Below, piece after piece: positions 39,608-49,637 of a stretch of DNA of 64,000 nucleotides. The position numbers were made by a program, and so were the translations under genes. The stretch is from Henningerozyma blattae CBS 6284 (lineage: Eukaryota; Ascomycota; Saccharomycetes; Saccharomycetales; Saccharomycetaceae). Location: assembly GCF_000315915.1 (NCBI RefSeq), contig NC_020191.1, positions 744,001-808,000 of the forward strand, written 5' to 3'. The notes under the pieces are model-generated. The model ran no database searches, was not told the origin of the DNA, and was given only the letters and a program-made list of their open reading frames with translations. Position 1 is the first letter of the stretch, and every line of letters begins with the position of its first letter.

Positions 39608-41191
39608 CTAAAAAGGTTGAGTCAATTATTAATTTTGGTATGAATTGGCGTATGATTGATTCTTGTATGAGTTGGTGTAACTCATACATGAAATTTATGA
39701 AATATACCAATATACCAATCGTTGTGGTAGTTATATGTTGTACAGTAGAAAATAAAAAATATAGAAAATTTTGTTTCAAGGCAAAAAAAAGTAATGTAAA
39801 AAATAAAAAAATAAAAAATGATTAACAAATCGACAAGTAAATAGCCAGACAAAACTTTACAGATTTAATTCAAATTACAAGGAACCCCTCGATATGAACA
39901 AGTGTAGAATTAAGTAAATTTTTAACAAATAAGCATTTCATTACAATTGCCTCTCAAAGCAAAATTAACAGAAAAAGACCGCATGCTCTCTGTACTCGAC
40001 TCCCTCTCTTTGTCTGTATTTTTCTTGGCGTTGGTGATGATGATGATTGTTACCCAGAAAGGTGAAGTGAAAGGTTATGTTTTTACAATGAGAAACAAAA
40101 GTGCCTCTATAAAAGCAAGATAGTGTATGTGTATTATTGATGGAACGGTCTTACACATTGGGATGACACTTTACAAGTAAGTATCTGTCGTTGTTTGTGG
40201 ATATATTCGAATAATAGTAATAATAACGATAATAATAGTAATAGTAATAAGTATAGTCCCGACCTTATGTTAGGTAGAACTGGATATGCCCGAAAGAAAG
40301 ATTGCAAAGGGAATCGGTCGTCCAGTGCACTAAGAATGGTGATAATCACAGTAAGACTGCAGTTCTTTAGTTGAACTCCGTTATATTGGTTGATGACCTA
40401 TTTGTTTATCTTGCTTATTTCTTTGTTTTGTGGTTTTCCCTTTAAAGGTTGAAATTTCAAACTTTTTGAACATTACCCAATATCTGTTTTCCATTTTTGG
40501 ATCTACTTGAAAGACGGATTTGGTAATTTTGCATTTTTCAGGGAGTAGCGGAAAGCGGCTTACTACATATGGTAATTCACACTGAAACGGGAAGCCCAGC
40601 TGTAATGCCGGGTAAATTTTTTTCACTATTTTTGTCAGGTTGTGAGCCCTGGAAATAGAGCAACGCAAATTATAGAAACCCACCCAATAAGCGGTTATTT
40701 CAGCAGTTATTGATAAGACTGAGCTTTTACAAACACTAGTAACAATGTTTTATTGTGTTTTGTTGAAAAGATTTCCCACGTGCTTTTCACGTGCACTAGA
40801 ATCACGTGCCCGGCCGGATCGGATCCGGTGGCCCCTCGAAGATCTCGGAAACGTCAAATTAACAAATCACACCAATTCCAATGAGACAAACAAAGTACTA
40901 ATACTCTAATGACAGCCAATATTAACCTTGAGATGGCCAAGAAGAAAGAGAAAGAGAAAGAGAAGGAAAACCCATCGAGGCTCTGGCTATACAGATTAAT
41001 GAAAGATTAATAGTCTAAACTAGCATACGACAATATTACAAGCTGATTAAGGATACTATTGATTTTTTATCATCCCTATATTATTCTAATATTTTATCCC
41101 CATATATATATATAATATAGTATTGAGTATTGAGATAAAATAGAAAAAAAAGAAAAAAAATTCAATAGCAATTACCCTATCTATATTAAAG
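39608..41191. promoter_or_regulatory. FEX-ATP3 divergent region with three CACGTG and a Reb1 site
   Basis: Three CACGTG boxes lie within 32 bp (40777-40782, 40788-40793, 40803-40808), just before a GC-rich block with several CGG/CCG triplets (40808-40835). A Reb1 site CGGGTAA is at 40609-40615. Cbf1 binds CACGTG and acts on respiration and sulfur genes, so ATP3 is the likelier target; the boxes are about 385-415 bp from its ATG and 1.2 kb from FEX. A purine repeat of GAAAGA units covers 40941-40966, inside a 33-codon ATG frame (40909-41010). Other frames (40134-40349, 40381-40683) are not convincing. Confidence 0.65.
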
Positions 41192-42139
41192 ATGAATGCT
41201 CTTAAATTAAACTCCACCCGTTTGGCTGCCAATATGGCTACCAAGACATGTTTCAATGGCATGAACTCGGTAAGAACATATGTAACTTTAAAAGAAGTTG
41301 AAACAAGATTGAAGTCCATTAAGAATATCGAAAAAATCACCAAGACTATGAAGATTGTGGCTAGTACAAGATTGAATAAGGCTGAAAGAGCCAAATTAAT
41401 TACCAAGAATTATATGGATACTCATAATCAATTTTATAAGAATGCTGGTGTTGAAGGTGCCACTGAATCAGCAGAACCTCAAGGCAATAAGAATTTCTTG
41501 ATCATTGCCATTTCTTCAGACAAAGGGTTATGTGGTTCTATCCATTCCCATTTGTCCAAATCTGTAAAGTCCGCCATCTGGAACGACGCTAACAGATCTT
41601 CCAACAACTACGATATCATTGCCATCGGGGATAAGATCAAAGCTTTGTTATTAAGAGCTTTCCCAGAAAATGTCAAATTGGGTATCTCTCAAGTCTGTAA
41701 GAGAGTTCCAACTTATCAAGAATCTTCCAACATCGCTGATTTAATTATCTCCGACTACATCGGCAAGAATAAGTATGACAAAGTTTTGATATATTACAAT
41801 CAACCAGTCTCTTCCTTGTCATTTGAACCAGCTCAATCTGAATTTTTCAATGAAAATGATATCGATAATTCTCCAAACTTTTCCAAATTCGAAATCGATC
41901 CAAACACTCAAGATATTTCCAAGGATCTAATTGAATACAACCTAGCAAACAAAATCTTAGTAGCCATGACTCAGGGTTATGCTGCAGAAATCTCTGCTAG
42001 AAGAAACGCCATGGATAACGCTTCCAAGAACGCCCAAGATATGATCCAAAAGAATTCCATCTTATATAACAGAACAAGACAAGCAGTCATTACTAACGAA
42101 TTGGTCGATATCATTACAGGTGCAAGTACCTTGGACTAG
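41192..42139 (+). CDS. ATP3: ATP synthase F1 gamma subunit
   Basis: A 315-residue precursor of the rotary central stalk subunit of mitochondrial F1 (S. cerevisiae Atp3 is 311 aa). Residues 1-28 are a basic, Ser/Thr/Asn-rich presequence without acidic residues. The mature protein starts near TYVTLKEVETRLKSIKNIEK, the N-terminal coiled-coil helix. The C-terminal helix, with AAEISARRNAMDNASKNAQD and RQAVITNELVDIITGAS, is nearly invariant. The middle Rossmann-like domain has ISSDKGLCGSIHS. It is followed by FAT1; S. cerevisiae FIG1, which lies between them, is missing here. Confidence 0.97.
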   Translation: MNALKLNSTRLAANMATKTCFNGMNSVRTYVTLKEVETRLKSIKNIEKITKTMKIVASTRLNKAERAKLITKNYMDTHNQFYKNAGVEGATESAEPQGNKNFLIIAISSDKGLCGSIHSHLSKSVKSAIWNDANRSSNNYDIIAIGDKIKALLLRAFPENVKLGISQVCKRVPTYQESSNIADLIISDYIGKNKYDKVLIYYNQPVSSLSFEPAQSEFFNENDIDNSPNFSKFEIDPNTQDISKDLIEYNLANKILVAMTQGYAAEISARRNAMDNASKNAQDMIQKNSILYNRTRQAVITNELVDIITGASTLD

Positions 42140-42964
42140 ATTCCATTCAAAAGCCATACGTGTGCGTCTCACTCTTGAGTCGTCCGCCTGTCTATATATA
42201 TATATATATTCTTTAATCTCTGTCTATAAAACACATTGTTTTTTTTATCCTATAACACTACTACTATTCCCTTCTCTCACATATATTTTGTTACTATTTG
42301 ATTACATTAATTCAACGTTCTTTGTAGACTCCATTCTTGGATATTTGCAACTTAGATTTGTTTTTTCCAGTTATTGGTTTCTACTTCCTTTCCCATAGCA
42401 TTTTTTAACTGAAATTTCAACTCTATTTATTTTTATAACCCTGGAGTTTATTATTGCCTCGGGCTATTCACAAAGGGACACGGACTCACTTTGTTGGGCC
42501 AAATTCACTCATCTATCAGGAACTCCTAAAATGCTAACGTAAGAGTAATTTTAGGTTAGTTTTTTGTTTATGTATCTATTTCCTTGTTCCATATTGATCT
42601 ATCATAAGATTTCATTAAATTTATATTTCACTTAGTAGAGTGTGTTCCAGTCGCAAAAGCTTATATTATTCTCCCTCTCTTAATCTCTCTGATATACTCT
42701 CTAGTTTTAATACTTGGAGAAAGAAAAAATTTTGAGACAATAGCTTTCAGATAAAATAAAATAAAATAAAATAGTTTGTTAATTCCATAAAGACAAAAAA
42801 AGGACTGTTTTAATACAGTTTTAATATTATTATAAAAAATTATAAATCTATATATATACTAAAAATAGAAAAATTTATAAAATAAAAAAAATATATCGCC
42901 GTTTTTATTTGTGTTTTTATTTCAGGGTATTGTCGATAAAAGAAATAAAAAGAAAAAAAGTAGC
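42140..42964 (+). other. ATP3-FAT1 spacer
   Basis: The spacer corresponds to the S. cerevisiae FIG1 position but contains no gene or recognisable relic. It holds a (TA)n run near 42193-42209 and four to five copies of an AAAAT pentamer near 42753-42773. No clear oleate response element for FAT1 was identified. Confidence 0.4.
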
Positions 42965-44959
42965 ATGGTTCCTCTACCGTTACAAAGAACGATGAAACGA
43001 CTAGTACGTTTAATATTTTCTCCAATTATTTTCCTTTTCCAATTCTTATTGTCTGCCCCAATTGATGCTTTGGATAATAGATATCGTATTAAAGAAGATT
43101 TCTACATCGTACCTTTTTTCTTCAAGGCTTTATTCAGATATATTTGGTCTATTAGACAAAACAAATTTCATTGTTGGTACGTTTTTGAAAGAAATGTAAA
43201 AAATCAGCCAAATAATTTATTCATTAAGTATGTTAACTCAAATACAAACGTCCTACAAACTTTTACGTATAAAGAGACCTATGATATCGTATTGAGATTA
43301 TCATATCATTTCGTTGAATATTATAACATTCAACCCGGTGATCATATTGCAGTAGATTGTACAAATAAGCCTTTATTCTTATTCATATGGTTGTCTCTAT
43401 GGAATATCGGTGCTATTCCAGCATTCTTGAATTATAATAGTAAAGGTCAACCATTAGTACATTCTTTAAAAATTTCAAATATTAAACAAGCTTTCATTGA
43501 GCCAGATGCAAGACAATCCTTTGTAGAAACAGAACCACAAATTAGAAGAGAATTACCAGATTTACCAATTCATTATATCGATGAACATTCTTGGGAACAA
43601 GAAATTCTGTTAAACAATGAAGCTAAGGGATTATTACAAGAGCATGATAAAAGATGTCCAAAGGGTCTGACAGATTTTAAACCAGCCATGTTTATTTATA
43701 CTTCAGGGACAACAGGTTTGCCAAAGGCAGCAATTATGTCTTGGAGAAAAGCTAATATTGGTACAGAATTATTTGCTCATGTTTTCCATATGAATTCTGA
43801 AAGTATTGTTTTCACAGCAATGCCACTTTTCCATTCCACAGCTGCTCTATTGGGTGTTTGTGCTGTCTTAGCAAAGGGATCTTGTATTGCGATGTCACCA
43901 AAATTCTCTGCTTCCAAATTTTGGGAACAGGTTTATCAAATTAATGCCACTCATATTCAATACGTTGGTGAAATTTGTAGATATCTATTAAATTCTCCAA
44001 TTTCAGAATATGAACAAATGCATAGTGTCAAGATTGCCATGGGTAACGGTTTAAGACCAGATATTTGGAGAGAATTTAAGGCAAGGTTTAATATTCCTAT
44101 CATTGGTGAGTTTTATGCTGCCACTGAAGCCCCATTTGCCACTACAAATTATCAAAAAGCAGATTTTGGTGTAGGTGCTTGTAGAAATTATGGTTCGTTT
44201 ATCCAATGGTTTTTAGCTTTCCAACAAACTTTAGTTAAAATGGATCCAGAAGATGATACTATCGTTTATAGAAATTCAAAAGGTCTTTGTGAACATCCAA
44301 AAGTTGGGGAACCAGGTGAAATGTTAATGAGAATATTTTTCCCAAGAAAACCAGAAACTTCTTTCCAAGGCTATTTGGGTAACAAGAAAGAAACTGAATC
44401 GAAAGTTATTCGTGACGTATTTAGAAAAGGTGATGCATGGTATAGATGTGGTGATTTAGTCAGAGAGGATAGCAATGGTTTATGGTATTTCATGGATAGA
44501 ATGGGTGATACATTCAGATGGAAGTCTGAAAATGTGTCTACTACCGAAGTTGAAGATCAAATTATAGGTTCAAATCCAAAAGATTTTGCTCAAGTTGTCG
44601 TTGTTGGTATTAAAGTTCCAACTTATGAAGGTAGAGCAGGCTTTGCCTTGATCAAATTGGATAAAGATAAGCCTGTTGATCAAATACCTAACGATAAAAA
44701 GATTCAGGCATTAAATAATATGTTAGCAGAAATATCTGGTGAATTGCCAAAATATGCTATGCCTTTGTTTGTTAAATTTGTAGATGAATTTAAAATGACC
44801 GAATCTCATAAAATTAGAAAGAAGATTTACAGAGACCAAATCTTACCTCATGGTGAAGATGGTAAAGATACTTTATTCTATCTTTCAAATTTCAAGGAAT
44901 ATAAAGTTTTAACTGATGATGTTTGGCAAGATATTCAACTGCAAAGAATTAAATTGTAA
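42965..44959 (+). CDS. FAT1: Very-long-chain fatty acyl-CoA synthetase / transporter Fat1
   Basis: A 664-residue member of the FATP/VLACS family (S. cerevisiae Fat1 is 669 aa), which imports fatty acids and activates very long chains to CoA esters at the plasma membrane, ER, lipid droplets and peroxisomes. The N-terminal hydrophobic segment is followed by the AMP-binding motif YTSGTTGLPK (245-254) and the FATP motif region MGDTFRWKSENVSTTEVED. The C-terminus is IKL, as in S. cerevisiae, resembling a type 1 peroxisomal signal. The ATG at 42965 is the start; the longer open frame begins only with GTG. Confidence 0.97.
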   Translation: MVPLPLQRTMKRLVRLIFSPIIFLFQFLLSAPIDALDNRYRIKEDFYIVPFFFKALFRYIWSIRQNKFHCWYVFERNVKNQPNNLFIKYVNSNTNVLQTFTYKETYDIVLRLSYHFVEYYNIQPGDHIAVDCTNKPLFLFIWLSLWNIGAIPAFLNYNSKGQPLVHSLKISNIKQAFIEPDARQSFVETEPQIRRELPDLPIHYIDEHSWEQEILLNNEAKGLLQEHDKRCPKGLTDFKPAMFIYTSGTTGLPKAAIMSWRKANIGTELFAHVFHMNSESIVFTAMPLFHSTAALLGVCAVLAKGSCIAMSPKFSASKFWEQVYQINATHIQYVGEICRYLLNSPISEYEQMHSVKIAMGNGLRPDIWREFKARFNIPIIGEFYAATEAPFATTNYQKADFGVGACRNYGSFIQWFLAFQQTLVKMDPEDDTIVYRNSKGLCEHPKVGEPGEMLMRIFFPRKPETSFQGYLGNKKETESKVIRDVFRKGDAWYRCGDLVREDSNGLWYFMDRMGDTFRWKSENVSTTEVEDQIIGSNPKDFAQVVVVGIKVPTYEGRAGFALIKLDKDKPVDQIPNDKKIQALNNMLAEISGELPKYAMPLFVKFVDEFKMTESHKIRKKIYRDQILPHGEDGKDTLFYLSNFKEYKVLTDDVWQDIQLQRIKL

Positions 44960-45347
44960 TAAAATTCGATTTACTTATATTTCACTAAATTTCACATCAT
45001 ACTTCACTTTTACTCCAACTTTTTTAATTGATAGGCCTATTTTTTTTTTTCATTTATCACAAAAACTAGTTTTAACACTCTATTTTTCTCTATTATTTTT
45101 TGTTTTCTTGACAGTATTATGTTGGTTTTCCATATTGGTAGATGTACATTTATATTAAACTACATGCAATAATTCGTAGACGGGTTGGTGTAGCTGTTAC
45201 TGTTGTTTTTTGATAATGAAGAGCTTCGAAAAAAATGTCTATAGTAGAGTTTGACGAGGATATTATTTTTTATTGCTATTTAGTAAATAAATTAAATGGT
45301 TTACTTATTTAGATTAATATAGATACGATGAGTTTTGTCTGATAATA
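44960..45347. other. FAT1-GCV1 convergent 3' region
   Basis: AT-rich spacer of 388 bp between convergent genes with a T-run near 45042. Nothing else is seen. S. cerevisiae genes expected nearby (CST26, QDR3) are absent. Confidence 0.45.
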
Positions 45348-46541
45348 TTATTTAACCTCTGTAGTAACCAGTAGGAATAATGGCATTTTTTCTAAAACAA
45401 TTGGGAACATTTTATTCCTTACTTCAACCAACAGTTCAGTTCCACTTTTACGGAAAGCTTTATCGACATAGCCTTGTCCGATATTTATATTTCCTAAACT
45501 TGGAGACGCAGATCCAGATGTTACAATACCTATTTGTTTTGATTTATCAGTAGTAAATATTTTGGCATCTGGTCTAGCTGCAGGTCCTTTACCCAAATAT
45601 TTGAATGCAATGCGTGTTCTGGTGTAGTTTTTGTTGTTTAATTGATCCATAATATTATCAAAACCATTAAATTTACCTTTTTCTCCTGCTCTTCTAGATT
45701 TCGAGATTAACCAATTTAATCCACTTTCAACAGGGGTTATAGTTTCATCTAATTCATGGCCATATAAACACATACCAGCCTCAAGACGTAAACTGTCTCT
45801 AGCGGCCAAACCGATTGGTTTAGTTTCAGAATTATCTAATAATAAACGAGCAAAGTTTTCAGCTTTATCATTTGGTACACTAATTTCGAAACCATCTTCC
45901 CCAGTATACCCAGATCTAGCAACATCTATAGTAGTGCCATCATATAATTGGAATGATCTTCTAGAGCCAAAATATAAATCTTTTGTAGTTTGGCCTTCTT
46001 TCAGTAGCTTTTCAAATACTTGAGAAGCCTTTGGACCTTGTAAAGCAAGTAATGATTTATCCTTAATAACTTCCCAATTTACATCTTCACCAATTTGTTT
46101 GAGTTCGCCCAACAAGAATTCAGTGTCTCTTTTAATACAACCAGCATTGGTTACCACATAGAAACTGTTTTCTTTTTCTTTTGTGATCATTGTGTCATCT
46201 ACAATACCACCAGTATTGTTTAATAAGACAGATAAAGTACCCTGATCAGCTTTTAGAGACTCGAAATCAGTAGGAGTGACCTTATGTAAGAACGAGACTG
46301 CATTTTTACCAGTTAATCTACTTTGCATCATGTGAGAAACGTCAAAAAGGCCGGCATTTGTTCTAGTCCAGTTATGAGATTCAATATGAGTTTGGCCCTT
46401 GTACAATACAGGCATAGAATATCCAGCATAAGGGACCATTGTACCTCCTAATTCGACATGTAAATCATGTAAGGCAGTTTTTTTTAAGCTTGCTTTAGTA
46501 ACAGAGGAATTGAGTCTCTTCGTGACGGTGGATTTAAGCAT
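45348..46541 (-). CDS. GCV1: Glycine cleavage T protein, Gcv1
   Basis: A 397-residue aminomethyltransferase (S. cerevisiae Gcv1 is 400 aa), the T subunit of the mitochondrial glycine decarboxylase complex. It transfers the methylene group from lipoyl-H protein to tetrahydrofolate, releasing ammonia. The N-terminus MLKSTVTKRLNSSVTKASLK is a mitochondrial presequence. The family markers include MVPYAGYSMPVLYKG, LFDVSHMMQ, NNTGGIVDDTM, ARSGYTGEDGFEIS, LAARDSLRLEAGMCLYGHELDE and LNWLISKSRR. It is immediately preceded on the same strand by TCM62. A Bas1/Gcn4-type site upstream matches the known control of GCV genes. Confidence 0.96.
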   Translation of the reverse strand: MLKSTVTKRLNSSVTKASLKKTALHDLHVELGGTMVPYAGYSMPVLYKGQTHIESHNWTRTNAGLFDVSHMMQSRLTGKNAVSFLHKVTPTDFESLKADQGTLSVLLNNTGGIVDDTMITKEKENSFYVVTNAGCIKRDTEFLLGELKQIGEDVNWEVIKDKSLLALQGPKASQVFEKLLKEGQTTKDLYFGSRRSFQLYDGTTIDVARSGYTGEDGFEISVPNDKAENFARLLLDNSETKPIGLAARDSLRLEAGMCLYGHELDETITPVESGLNWLISKSRRAGEKGKFNGFDNIMDQLNNKNYTRTRIAFKYLGKGPAARPDAKIFTTDKSKQIGIVTSGSASPSLGNINIGQGYVDKAFRKSGTELLVEVRNKMFPIVLEKMPLFLLVTTEVK

Positions 46542-46950
46542 GATTTAAACTTTGGTTATTGGGCTGCTAAAATACTGCAAATATAGTTGTCTGCTCGAAA
46601 CAAAAAGTAATAAAATAGAAGTAGGTATTGTGATAAATATAATTTAGTCTATGAGTAAACGTTAGTCTTTCGAAGTTTTACATATTTTGGTGTTTTTAAA
46701 TAAAGAAGTCAACTCCTTCGGAGTCAGTTCCTAAATAGCAGAAGTCAAAATTAGAAATTAAAAATCCCTTATCGATAACAATGATAACAATAAGATACTC
46801 ATCTAATGGGATTGTACGTATAAAATGTTTCAATATATTAGATTTACAAGTACACAAGCATAAAACTACCAGTCATGTATACATAGAATGCATTGCAGCT
46901 TGACATTACATATTTACAAGATTATAAGGTTAGATATCGATAGACCAATT
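46542..46950 (-). promoter_or_regulatory. GCV1 upstream region with Bas1/Gcn4-type site
   Basis: GAGTCA (TGACTC on the minus strand) at 46721-46726 lies about 180 bp upstream of GCV1, inside an imperfect palindrome (AACTCC, TTC, GGAGTCAGTT). TGACTC is the core for Bas1 and Gcn4, both of which act on glycine cleavage genes in S. cerevisiae. The 3' end of TCM62 lies at the far side. Confidence 0.55.
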
Positions 46951-48681
46951 TTATCTTTTCTTGGGCTTCTCAAATATCCCTGATATAATCGTGCTACAAC
47001 TATAAAGTAACCGAATCATAGTACTCACATTGTAAAGAGTCTCGTCCATCTTGTTCCACGGTTCCAGTATACCAAGTTGTCTAACATCTTGTAAAGCATG
47101 ATCTTCATGGGACAGGCAAGCATTGAAAAATCCATCGAAAACGGAAGTCTTCATTGACATTTCTGCTACTTGAATAGAATTCAAACCTTGACTATTTATC
47201 AGAGCATTTTTAGAAGGGATTGCTAAAGCACTGATTAATGCATCAAATAGCAAGTTATTTTTGAAAGTTTTTGGTCTTTTATTTTCTCCTGTTGTAACAA
47301 ATGAATTGCTTTTAATAATGAAATTTCCATGACTGGGAACAAACCCATCTTTTAAACCATTTAGAAGAAAGTTATTTACTAAGTTATCCATTGACTCGAT
47401 TCTTCTATTAATTTCAAATTGGCTATCACCACCTAAGTTTACCGTAATTGTTTTTTTCAGAAAATTATCTAACTTTGAGCAATCATGATTTAATTTAATA
47501 TCATTAAAAAGAATAGCTTCGCCAACAGTACATTTCATCGATTTAAGTTCACCAAAATAATCTCGACTGCTAACTTTACTAGGAATTGTAGGACTAAATG
47601 TTGGGGAATAAATACTCTCAATGCCTTTTGGTAATTTCAAAAACTCTAATAGCTTTGAATTTTCTTGAATAGAGATACCATTAAATGAGGATTCATCATA
47701 TTTCATTACAATCACTTTTGAATCAATATTCTGTCTTTTGTTTTTATTATTATGTATACTGATTGCATTAATAGCATCACCAGAGCAATTCCCATTGATA
47801 ATTAATAGCAATGATTTACTTTCCCTTGTTGCATAATTTATAGCAGGTAAGATATATCTTGCATCTACTAATGATCCGTCGTAGACAAGAGTCAGTAGAG
47901 GTTTGTCATTAAAAGATAATAGTTTCTTTTTCGGTATATCAATTGACCTTAGATATGGCTCATTGCCTTGAATAATTCCGGTTGGGAATTGATATCCATC
48001 TGATATAGTAATAGAATCTTCTCTTGTTTTCCCTTTTTGGAAAATAATAGATGTGTCCGAGTATATTTTGTAATCAATTGGTTTTAAGATTTGTTGGATA
48101 GTATCAAAATCCTTCTGAGAATTCGATAGTTTTTTTATTAGTATATCAATTTGCTTTGGTTTGATATTCGTAACTCTATTGTCTTTAATAAACTTTCTAA
48201 TCATTTCAATGGACAAATGGATATGTTTAATCGTATCAGTTGTCGGATTTTTCCTTATCCCTTCTAAGATATAACGAGATAGAGTAGTGCTTAAAGGTGT
48301 TAGGTTACCTCGGTTACATTCTAAAAAAAATTGTAAGCCTAGCTGTGATAGTCTGTTTTCTGGATTAGACAGTTGCTCTTTAATTGAGCTTGTAATTTCA
48401 TTTTTCTGTTGATCTATAAGAAAATTTTTTACAACATGTTCTAATCTTGTAGATTCTTGTGATGATAAGGATTCAGGAGTTCTCTTGTATTTACTTTTAT
48501 AAAGTAAAGTCTTATTATGAGATGAAGAATTTAGGATATCATCTAATAATGTAATACTTTTTGTTAAGGAATTTATGGTTTCAACATTGGAAAGGTTGTG
48601 GATTGGAGTTTGCAGCGTTGTGATAGAACGGATTGCCGATAACTGCAGGAGATTAGTATATACTTTACTAGTCCTTAACAT
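46951..48681 (-). CDS. TCM62: Mitochondrial chaperonin-like assembly factor Tcm62
   Basis: A 576-residue protein (S. cerevisiae Tcm62 is 572 aa), a fungal Hsp60-related protein of the mitochondrial inner membrane needed for assembly of succinate dehydrogenase. It begins with a basic presequence (MLRTSKVYTNLLQLSAIRS). Conserved landmarks: SSSHNKTLLYKSKYK, LGLQFFLECN, GNEPYLRSIDIPKKKLLS, YDGSLVDARYILPAINYA, IINGNCSGDAINAISIHNNK, IYSPTFSPTIPSK and a Chaperonin-like stretch ITVNLGGDSQFEINRRIESM. Divergence is high, as normal for this family. The neighbour ATG31 comes from the other ohnolog track. Confidence 0.93.
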   Translation of the reverse strand: MLRTSKVYTNLLQLSAIRSITTLQTPIHNLSNVETINSLTKSITLLDDILNSSSHNKTLLYKSKYKRTPESLSSQESTRLEHVVKNFLIDQQKNEITSSIKEQLSNPENRLSQLGLQFFLECNRGNLTPLSTTLSRYILEGIRKNPTTDTIKHIHLSIEMIRKFIKDNRVTNIKPKQIDILIKKLSNSQKDFDTIQQILKPIDYKIYSDTSIIFQKGKTREDSITISDGYQFPTGIIQGNEPYLRSIDIPKKKLLSFNDKPLLTLVYDGSLVDARYILPAINYATRESKSLLLIINGNCSGDAINAISIHNNKNKRQNIDSKVIVMKYDESSFNGISIQENSKLLEFLKLPKGIESIYSPTFSPTIPSKVSSRDYFGELKSMKCTVGEAILFNDIKLNHDCSKLDNFLKKTITVNLGGDSQFEINRRIESMDNLVNNFLLNGLKDGFVPSHGNFIIKSNSFVTTGENKRPKTFKNNLLFDALISALAIPSKNALINSQGLNSIQVAEMSMKTSVFDGFFNACLSHEDHALQDVRQLGILEPWNKMDETLYNVSTMIRLLYSCSTIISGIFEKPKKR

Positions 48682-49184
48682 TATTTATTTTAACATTAAA
48701 TTAATCCTAATTTAGAAAAGCAACAGGCGCACTTAGTTATGTCTTAGTAGCTTTGTTTTCACTTTTTTAAGTTTTGTATTCGACTAATCTCAAAATAATC
48801 TAAAGGGCGGACCAGCATAGTTTTATTCGACAGTTAGATTTAAGACAAATTTAAAAGAAGGCTTAAAAAGAAAAGCCAATATATCCAAAGATTTAAAATT
48901 GTAGGATATCTTGGACTCAAGCTATCCAAAATGTAAAGTAGTGTATTTTTGAAAAAAAATTTCCAATATTTTTATTATTTTTCTCTTTTTTTGTATTTAG
49001 TTTTCTGTTATTTTAAAATGTCCATAAAAAGCTTACACCAAGAGATAATCATAAATAATTACTACCATTACAAAATCTAAAAATTTTACAACAATCTAAA
49101 TAGCTGAGAATTTAATTCAATTTAAAGAATAGAATATATATAACAATCAGTACAAATCCTAATCTAAATATGCCTTAAACAAAT
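48682..49184. other. TCM62 upstream / ATG31 downstream spacer
   Basis: A 503-bp AT-rich spacer with A/T tracts near 48950-49000. No regulatory site or gene is recognised. Confidence 0.4.
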
Positions 49185-49637
49185 TTAAAAAGAATTTGAT
49201 ATACTAGTTAACTGCTCATTTTGAATTAAGTATAATTTAACTAGATCATCTAAAGATACTCTTTCCCCGATACCTTTCATCTCTTCAAATCTAGAAAGGA
49301 CATCCAATTTAATATCACAATAGGGAGGCGTATCATACGTTTCACTTTCCTCCATCGTATCTTTATATGAAAGCAATTGGAAATGGTCTGAAATTAATTG
49401 AATATCAGAAACATACCCAGAAGATTCTATGTCGATAATAATTATATTTTCGATATTGCTATCATTGGACTCGTTTAATAATGCAATATCTGGTACATCG
49501 TCATCTTCCTCAAATATGTATTTTATATTTGTAGGGTACATACATTTCGTGTTATTTAAATCATCAACTGATTGTTCTATCAAGTGGGCTGAGCTAGAAA
49601 TATTTTTATCTTGTACCGTTAAAAAGATCCCATCCAT
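49185..49637 (-). CDS. ATG31: Autophagy scaffold Atg31
   Basis: A 150-residue protein, shorter than S. cerevisiae Atg31 (196 aa). Atg31 binds Atg17 and Atg29 in the scaffold that starts the phagophore. The match is modest but specific: YPTNIKYIFEEDDD near residue 35, an acidic linker, IIIIDIESSGYVSDIQLISDHFQLLSY (middle part), and the C-terminal helix LDVLSRFEE to LVKLYLIQNEQL, each aligning to the same places in Atg31. The acidic loop between the beta-sandwich and the helix is about 45 residues shorter. Position between TCM62 and SES1 supports it, since YDR022C is ATG31 and YDR023W is SES1. Confidence 0.84.
   Translation of the reverse strand: MDGIFLTVQDKNISSSAHLIEQSVDDLNNTKCMYPTNIKYIFEEDDDVPDIALLNESNDSNIENIIIIDIESSGYVSDIQLISDHFQLLSYKDTMEESETYDTPPYCDIKLDVLSRFEEMKGIGERVSLDDLVKLYLIQNEQLTSISNSF

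Noticed and set aside
40381..40683. 100-codon minus-strand frame between FEX and ATP3
   Set aside because: Opens at GTG with no ATG for 63 codons; no recognisable family and no obvious splice sites.
42911..42964. FAT1 start 18 codons upstream
   Set aside because: That codon is GTG; the ATG at 42965 gives a family-like length and N-terminal hydrophobic segment.
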